NCBI RefSeq assembly: GCF_032121415.1
Contig: NZ_CP135079.1
Span: 3,348,001-3,412,000 of the forward strand
DNA from: Streptomyces parvus
GTDB taxonomy: Bacteria; Actinomycetota; Actinomycetes; Streptomycetales; Streptomycetaceae
Reading direction: 5' to 3'
DNA length: 64,000 bases
Every line of letters begins with the position of its first letter. The stretch's first letter is position 1. The notes below the pieces were generated by a model. It did not search any database. It was given only the letters and a program-made list of their open reading frames with translations, and was not told the DNA's origin. The position numbers and the translations under genes are program-made. This document shows positions 60,687-64,000 of the stretch, piece by piece.

Positions 60687-61321
60687 GCGGCCGCCTTGCC
60701 CACCACCGGCGCGAGCCCCGCCGAGCGCGCGACGGCCCCCTGGTCTCCGCACTGCTCCAGCCAGTTGGCGAGCATCAGGTGGCCGTGTTCGGTGAGCACC
60801 GACTCGGGGTGGAACTGCACGCCCTCCACCGCCCGGTCGCGGTGGCGCAGCCCCATGATGATGCCGTCCGCCGTGCGGGCGGTGACCTCCAGCTCGGGGG
60901 GCAGCTCGCCGGGTTCGGCGGCGAGCGAGTGGTAGCGCGTCGCGGTGAAGGGGGACGGCAGCCCGGCGAAGACGCCCCTGCCCTCGTGGGTCACGGGAGA
61001 GGTCTTGCCGTGCAGCAGCTCGGGGGCCCGGTCGACGACTCCGCCGTACGCCACCGCCATCGACTGCATCCCCAGGCAGACGCCGAAGACCGGAACGCCG
61101 GTGTCCGCGCAGTGGCGCACCATCTCGACGCAGACGCCGGCCTGCTCGGGAGTCCCGGGCCCCGGCGACAGCAGGACGCCGTCGAAGCCGTCCTGGGCGT
61201 GGGCGGGAGTCACCTCGTCGTTGCGCAGCACCTCGCACTCGGCGCCGAGCTGGTACAGGTACTGGACGAGGTTGAAGACGAAGCTGTCGTAGTTGTCCAC
61301 GACGAGGATGCGTGCGCTCAC
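60683..61321 (-). CDS. pabA: Glutamine amidotransferase subunit PabA/TrpG
   Basis: A 212-aa class I amidotransferase: VDNYDSFVFNLVQYL, SPGPGTPEQAG, nucleophile Cys in FGVCLGMQ, and HPESVLTEHG. It supplies ammonia for aminodeoxychorismate (folate) or anthranilate synthesis. The synthase subunit is not adjacent. GTG start overlaps the stop of the small membrane gene (GTGA). Its place inside the sortase operon is conserved in Streptomyces to my knowledge. Confidence 0.93.
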   Translation of the reverse strand: MSARILVVDNYDSFVFNLVQYLYQLGAECEVLRNDEVTPAHAQDGFDGVLLSPGPGTPEQAGVCVEMVRHCADTGVPVFGVCLGMQSMAVAYGGVVDRAPELLHGKTSPVTHEGRGVFAGLPSPFTATRYHSLAAEPGELPPELEVTARTADGIIMGLRHRDRAVEGVQFHPESVLTEHGHLMLANWLEQCGDQGAVARSAGLAPVVGKAAA

Positions 61322-61506
61322 TGGCCGGCTCCTGCTCCACCGGCGCTCGCGCCGTCGACGGTCACATCACCGAACGGGAGCAGCGGCTCCGCCCACGGGA
61401 ACACGTACTGGAACAGTGCGTAGACGACCGCCAGGATCAGCGCGAGCGCGATGATGCTGCGCACCCATGCGTTGCCCGGCAGATGCCGCCAGATCCAGCC
61501 GTACAT
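61318..61506 (-). CDS. Small membrane protein (62 aa) of the sortase operon
   Basis: MYGWIWRHLPGNAWVRSI begins a 62-aa protein with one membrane helix (SIIALALILAVVYALFQYVFPW) and a short external tail with FGDVTVDG. A GAGGGG ribosome site precedes ATG 61506. The stop overlaps pabA (GTGA). Function unknown. Its coding region lies inside the 3' extension of the truncated sortase frame. Confidence 0.8.
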   Translation of the reverse strand: MYGWIWRHLPGNAWVRSIIALALILAVVYALFQYVFPWAEPLLPFGDVTVDGASAGGAGAGQ

Positions 61507-61982
61507 GCTGACCCCTCCATTCGGTACCCGCACCAGACTAGAGGGCCGCGGCACAAGCGTGGGTCCGCTGGGGAAAAGGGGTCGCCGTACGTCCGCCGGT
61601 GGCCGGCCACCGCGAAGTTGCCCGTATCGCCGGGGCGGGCGGTTCCGCTGTAGTGCCCGAACCCTTTCTGCAAGGTCCTGACCGCGGTGTTCTCCAGGAC
61701 GGGCCACTCCCAGCCGGAGCCGAAGCGGGGGATGTGCATCGTCGCGAAGGGCTTTCCGTCGCGGTACGGGGCCGGGGCCGGCGCGGAGGGCTCTGCGGAA
61801 GGGGGCGGCGGTGCAGGGGCCACCGGTTCGCCTGCCCACCGGCTCTGGAGGGTGTCGATCTCGCCCTCGGCCGCGTCGGCCGCTTTCACGCCGGTCCAGA
61901 ACAGGAGGTAGGCGGCGAAGAGGACGATCAACGCGCCCAGGGTGATGCACAGTTCGCTGAAGGTTCTGACGACGAGCCGCAC
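61437..61982 (-). pseudogene. C-terminally truncated class E sortase
   Basis: From GTG 61982 the frame encodes a class E sortase N-terminus: membrane helix (FSELCITLGALIVLFAAYLLFWTGV), linker, MHIPRFGSGW and the catalytic-His segment NFAVAGHRRTYGDPF with H128. Homology stops after residue 136 (about base 61575). The remaining frame (SPADPRLCRGPLVWC...) is unrelated and overlaps the 62-aa gene. The whole second half with LTTC and Arg is gone, so the protein cannot be an active sortase. The lost piece is not found in the other frames. A deletion joining the gene to the upstream region of the 62-aa gene fits best. Confidence 0.8.
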
Positions 61983-62030
61983 CGACGCCGGACCGGCCTC
62001 CCCGGGGCTCAGCCGGCGCTCGGCCAGGAC

Positions 62031-62798
62031 TCACTCCACAGGCTGTGCGTAGTGGAGATCCACTGTGCCCGAGTACCCCGGAAGAGTCACCGCCTCGTCC
62101 TCGTCGACTTTCCAGCCCAGCCCGTACGCCTTCACGTAGAGCAGGTAGTTCTGGATCGCGGTGGAGCTGTTCAGCGCCTGCTTGAGTTTTCCGGGGTCGC
62201 CGACCGCGGTGACCTTGTACGGCGGGGAGTAGACGCGGCCCTGGAGGATCAGGGTGTTGCCGACGCAGCGGACCGCGCTGGTGGAGATCAGCCGCTGGTC
62301 CATCACCTGGATTCCGCGCGCCCCGCCCTGCCACAGCGCGTTCACCACGGCCTGCAGGTCCTGCTGGTGGATGACCAGGTCGTTGGGCTGGGGCTCGGGG
62401 TAGCCGGGGTTGGCCGTGGCGTCGGGAGGCGCGTCGTTGAGGGTCACGCTGACGGAGTCGCCGGTGATCTTCGTCGTGCCTGCGGCCTTCTCCAGGGCCT
62501 TCAGCCGGGCGTCCTCGGCCCGGGTGGAACCGTCGTCGCGCTGGGCGAGGGCGTCGATCTCCGCGCGCACGGACGCGGTCGAATCGTTCAGCTCGGCGTT
62601 CTTCTCGCTCCGCTCCCTGATCAGGTCGGAGAGCTTGAGGAGCGAGGAGTCACTGCGCAGATTGGTGCCCTTGGCCGTGTTGGCGCTGGTGACGAAGATG
62701 AGCCCGGCCAGGGCGAAAACCGCAGCGGTGAGCCCCCGGACCGCCCACACGGAGGTGCGCCGGGCCGGGCCTTCGGGGGAGTCGGCAGAATTGCTCAA
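62031..62798 (-). CDS. DUF881 family membrane-anchored protein
   Basis: A 255-aa protein. One N-terminal helix ([22 protein letters not shown]), a coiled coil (about 50-95, [29 protein letters not shown]) and the DUF881 domain (100-255) with [34 protein letters not shown] and [17 protein letters not shown]. Such proteins are linked with division and wall clusters in actinobacteria. The TTG start at 62798 has AAGGG 4 nt before it. Confidence 0.88.
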   Translation of the reverse strand: MSNSADSPEGPARRTSVWAVRGLTAAVFALAGLIFVTSANTAKGTNLRSDSSLLKLSDLIRERSEKNAELNDSTASVRAEIDALAQRDDGSTRAEDARLKALEKAAGTTKITGDSVSVTLNDAPPDATANPGYPEPQPNDLVIHQQDLQAVVNALWQGGARGIQVMDQRLISTSAVRCVGNTLILQGRVYSPPYKVTAVGDPGKLKQALNSSTAIQNYLLYVKAYGLGWKVDEDEAVTLPGYSGTVDLHYAQPVE

Positions 62799-62949
62799 CG
62801 TACCCTTATCTCATCAGGCGCCAGGGAAGCACTACGCTAACGGACGCTCGGGGGAGGCAGCATTCCCCCTGGCATCCCCTGGCACCGGCCCCCGGCGCCC
62901 GCCACAGATCCCTGCGCGGTCACGCAGCGCATCGACAGGAGAGTCCCTC

Positions 62950-63204
62950 GTGCCGAAGTCACGTATCCGCAAGAAGGCCGACTTCACGCCGCCCCCGGCG
63001 AAGCAGGCAACGGCCATCAAGCTGACCAACCGCAGCTGGGTCGCTCCGGTGATGCTGGCCCTGTTCCTCATCGGGCTGGCCTGGATCGTGGTGTTCTACG
63101 TGACCGAAGGCGATCTGCCGGTCGACGCCCTGGGCAACTGGAACATCGTGGTCGGCTTCGGCTTCATCGCCGGCGGCTTCGCCGTGTCGACCCAGTGGAA
63201 GTAG
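62950..63204 (+). CDS. crgA: Cell division inhibitor CrgA
   Basis: An 84-aa protein with two membrane helices ([23 protein letters not shown] and [19 protein letters not shown]) and the N-terminal [15 protein letters not shown] signature. CrgA coordinates FtsZ-ring and septum formation in Streptomyces sporulating hyphae. GTG start at 62950 after AGGAGAG. Monocistronic, divergent from DUF881. Confidence 0.96.
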   Translation: MPKSRIRKKADFTPPPAKQATAIKLTNRSWVAPVMLALFLIGLAWIVVFYVTEGDLPVDALGNWNIVVGFGFIAGGFAVSTQWK

Positions 63205-63287
63205 CGGCCCCCTTCCGCTGCCTCGCCCTGGGCCCGTACGCGCGCCCGTAGCTGGTCGACGCCCTCGCGCGCAAGCCTTGCCCTGAG

Positions 63288-63490
63288 TTACCCACAGAGT
63301 TATCCACAGTCGGGGGAAAAGGTCAGACGATCTGTGGATAACCTCCACGCAAGTTGACGCCGGTGTGACTGCAGCCTCCCTCACCGAGGGAGGCTGCACC
63401 CCGTTGTACGGGCGGAAAAGCGCAGCTCAGCGACGAGGGGCACACCTGTTCCTCTTGCCATGCACAAGAATCCGCGCACACTGTGGACAA
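63288..63490. promoter_or_regulatory. DnaA-box cluster in the crgA-rhomboid intergenic region
   Basis: The 333 bp from 63205 to 63537 hold no gene. They contain TTACCCACA (63288-63296, one mismatch), TTATCCACA (63300-63308), its reverse TGTGGATAA (63333-63341) and TGTGGACAA, reverse of TTGTCCACA (63482-63490). Streptomyces oriC holds many more boxes and lies between dnaA and dnaN, so this is a separate set. Confidence 0.7.
63370..63398. terminator. Hairpin between crgA and rhomboid genes
   Basis: A perfect 13-bp stem TGCAGCCTCCCTC (63370-63382 with 63386-63398) and 3-nt loop, in the middle of the DnaA-box set and between two convergent genes. Confidence 0.75.
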
Positions 63491-63537
63491 CTTCGGTCAG
63501 CCTGGGGGCGGAGTTCCCTTCTCGCCGAGCATTCCGC

Positions 63538-64000
63538 TCAGGTGAGCGCCAGCGTCCGGGCTACGACGATTCCGAGGGACGCCAGCAGGACGAGCGCACA
63601 GGTGCCGGTCTGCACCGCCGTACGCCGCTCGCGCGGAGCGTGGACCATGCCGACGGCGATGGCGACGCCCGCGATCAGACCGCCGACGTGCGCCTCCCAG
63701 GCGATACCGCCCCAGGTGAAGGTGAAGACCAGGTTCAGCGCCAGCAGCACCAGCACCGGGCGCATGTCGTAGTTCATGCGGCGCATCAGGACGGCGGTCG
63801 CGCCGAAGAGGCCGTAGACCGCGCCGGAGGCACCCAGCGAGGGCTGGTTCTGCGCGGCGATCAGATAGGTCAGCGCGCTGCCGGCGAACCCGGACAGCAG
63901 GTAGAGGGTGAGGTAGCGGGACCGGCCGAGCGCCGCCTCCAGCTGTCCGCCGAGCCACCACAGCCCCAGCATGTTGAACCCGAGGTGCACCACTTCCTGG
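63538..64000 (-). CDS. Rhomboid-family intramembrane serine protease (5' end beyond window)
   Basis: At least 154 C-terminal residues are present. The GASG loop with the catalytic Ser (SLGASGAVYGLFGA), the HVGGL segment with the catalytic His and five or six helices are visible; the conserved HxxFNMxxL motif begins the part seen (VHLGFNMLGLWWLGGQLE). Stop at 63538. It cleaves membrane proteins; substrates unknown. The N-terminus, possibly with a zinc-finger domain, is outside the window. Confidence 0.93.
   Translation of the reverse strand, partial: QEVVHLGFNMLGLWWLGGQLEAALGRSRYLTLYLLSGFAGSALTYLIAAQNQPSLGASGAVYGLFGATAVLMRRMNYDMRPVLVLLALNLVFTFTWGGIAWEAHVGGLIAGVAIAVGMVHAPRERRTAVQTGTCALVLLASLGIVVARTLALT

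Noticed and set aside
60687..61340. N-terminal extension of the srtE1 frame across pabA
   Set aside because: The extension is out-of-frame pabA sequence; a GTG at 60686 overlapping the pabA stop is the natural start.
63288..63490. DnaA-box cluster considered as oriC
   Set aside because: Only four boxes, no dnaA or dnaN next to it. Streptomyces oriC has many more boxes and lies between those genes.
1..64000. Mobile elements, CRISPR arrays, prophage or biosynthetic gene cluster
   Set aside because: No transposase, integrase, spaced repeats, phage structural genes, or PKS/NRPS/terpene genes were seen. The gene order is core Streptomyces.

Overview
The window is high-GC actinobacterial DNA and almost certainly comes from a Streptomyces chromosome close to oriC. 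Evidence: three perfect 14-bp Streptomyces-type parS sites (2452, 26993, 48904); an fhaA-fhaB-pstP-ftsW/rodA-pbpA-pknB block followed by class E sortases, pabA, DUF881, crgA and a rhomboid protease, which is the usual Streptomyces order on one side of the origin; two branched-chain 2-oxoacid dehydrogenase operons; many GTG/TTG starts and 4-bp GTGA/ATGA gene overlaps. The TetR-type gene at 48952-49782 matches my memory of ArpA, the A-factor receptor of Streptomyces griseus (276 aa, with Val41, Pro115 and Trp119 in the functional positions), so a species of the S. griseus clade is likely. oriC itself (dnaA-dnaN) is not in the window and should lie beyond the right end.

Layout. 1-8.8 kb: housekeeping and accessory genes (thioredoxin-NHL protein, LURP-one protein, nitrilase-type hydrolase, mycothiol-dependent isomerase-like protein, a GntR-MFS pair) and two tandem K15-type DD-transpeptidases. 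8.8-13.5 kb: bkd operon 1 (E1 alpha, E1 beta, E2) divergent from an orphan NarL-type response regulator. 13.5-20.4 kb: FMN-barrel protein, phosphotransferase, two divergent membrane Ser/Thr kinases, a proline-rich surface protein and a PadR regulator. 20.5-24.8 kb: MacB/FtsX-like ABC exporter and the proteasome activator Bpa. 24.8-29.6 kb: quinone oxidoreductase, a K+ channel with RCK domain, moeA and a mobA-DUF6457 fusion. 29.6-34.1 kb: bkd operon 2 with its divergent Lrp/AsnC regulator.

34.1-44.5 kb is a phenylacetate catabolic region: a TetR regulator, paaN, an unrelated trmH-HTTM-DUF5819 operon on the opposite strand, paaABCDE, and an acyl-CoA dehydrogenase gene broken by three frameshifts. 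The same 18-bp dyad lies before paaN and before paaA, and a close variant lies before bkd operon 2. 44.6-50.1 kb: rhodanese, J-domain protein, DUF2252 protein, a divergent HxlR/azoreductase pair with a YodB-like operator, arpA and tRNA-Leu(CAG). 50.4-58.5 kb: the phosphorylation and cell-wall cluster. 58.6-62.8 kb: sortases, pabA, a 62-aa membrane protein, a C-terminally truncated third sortase and a DUF881 protein. 62.9-64 kb: crgA, a cluster of DnaA boxes, and a rhomboid gene cut by the window edge.

No CRISPR array, insertion sequence, prophage or rRNA was seen. The most interesting signals are regulatory: the parS series, DnaA boxes lying in promoters well away from oriC, the shared paa/bkd dyad, and the redox-type operator of the azoreductase gene. 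Two gene remnants (truncated sortase, frameshifted acyl-CoA dehydrogenase) suggest recent lineage-specific loss.
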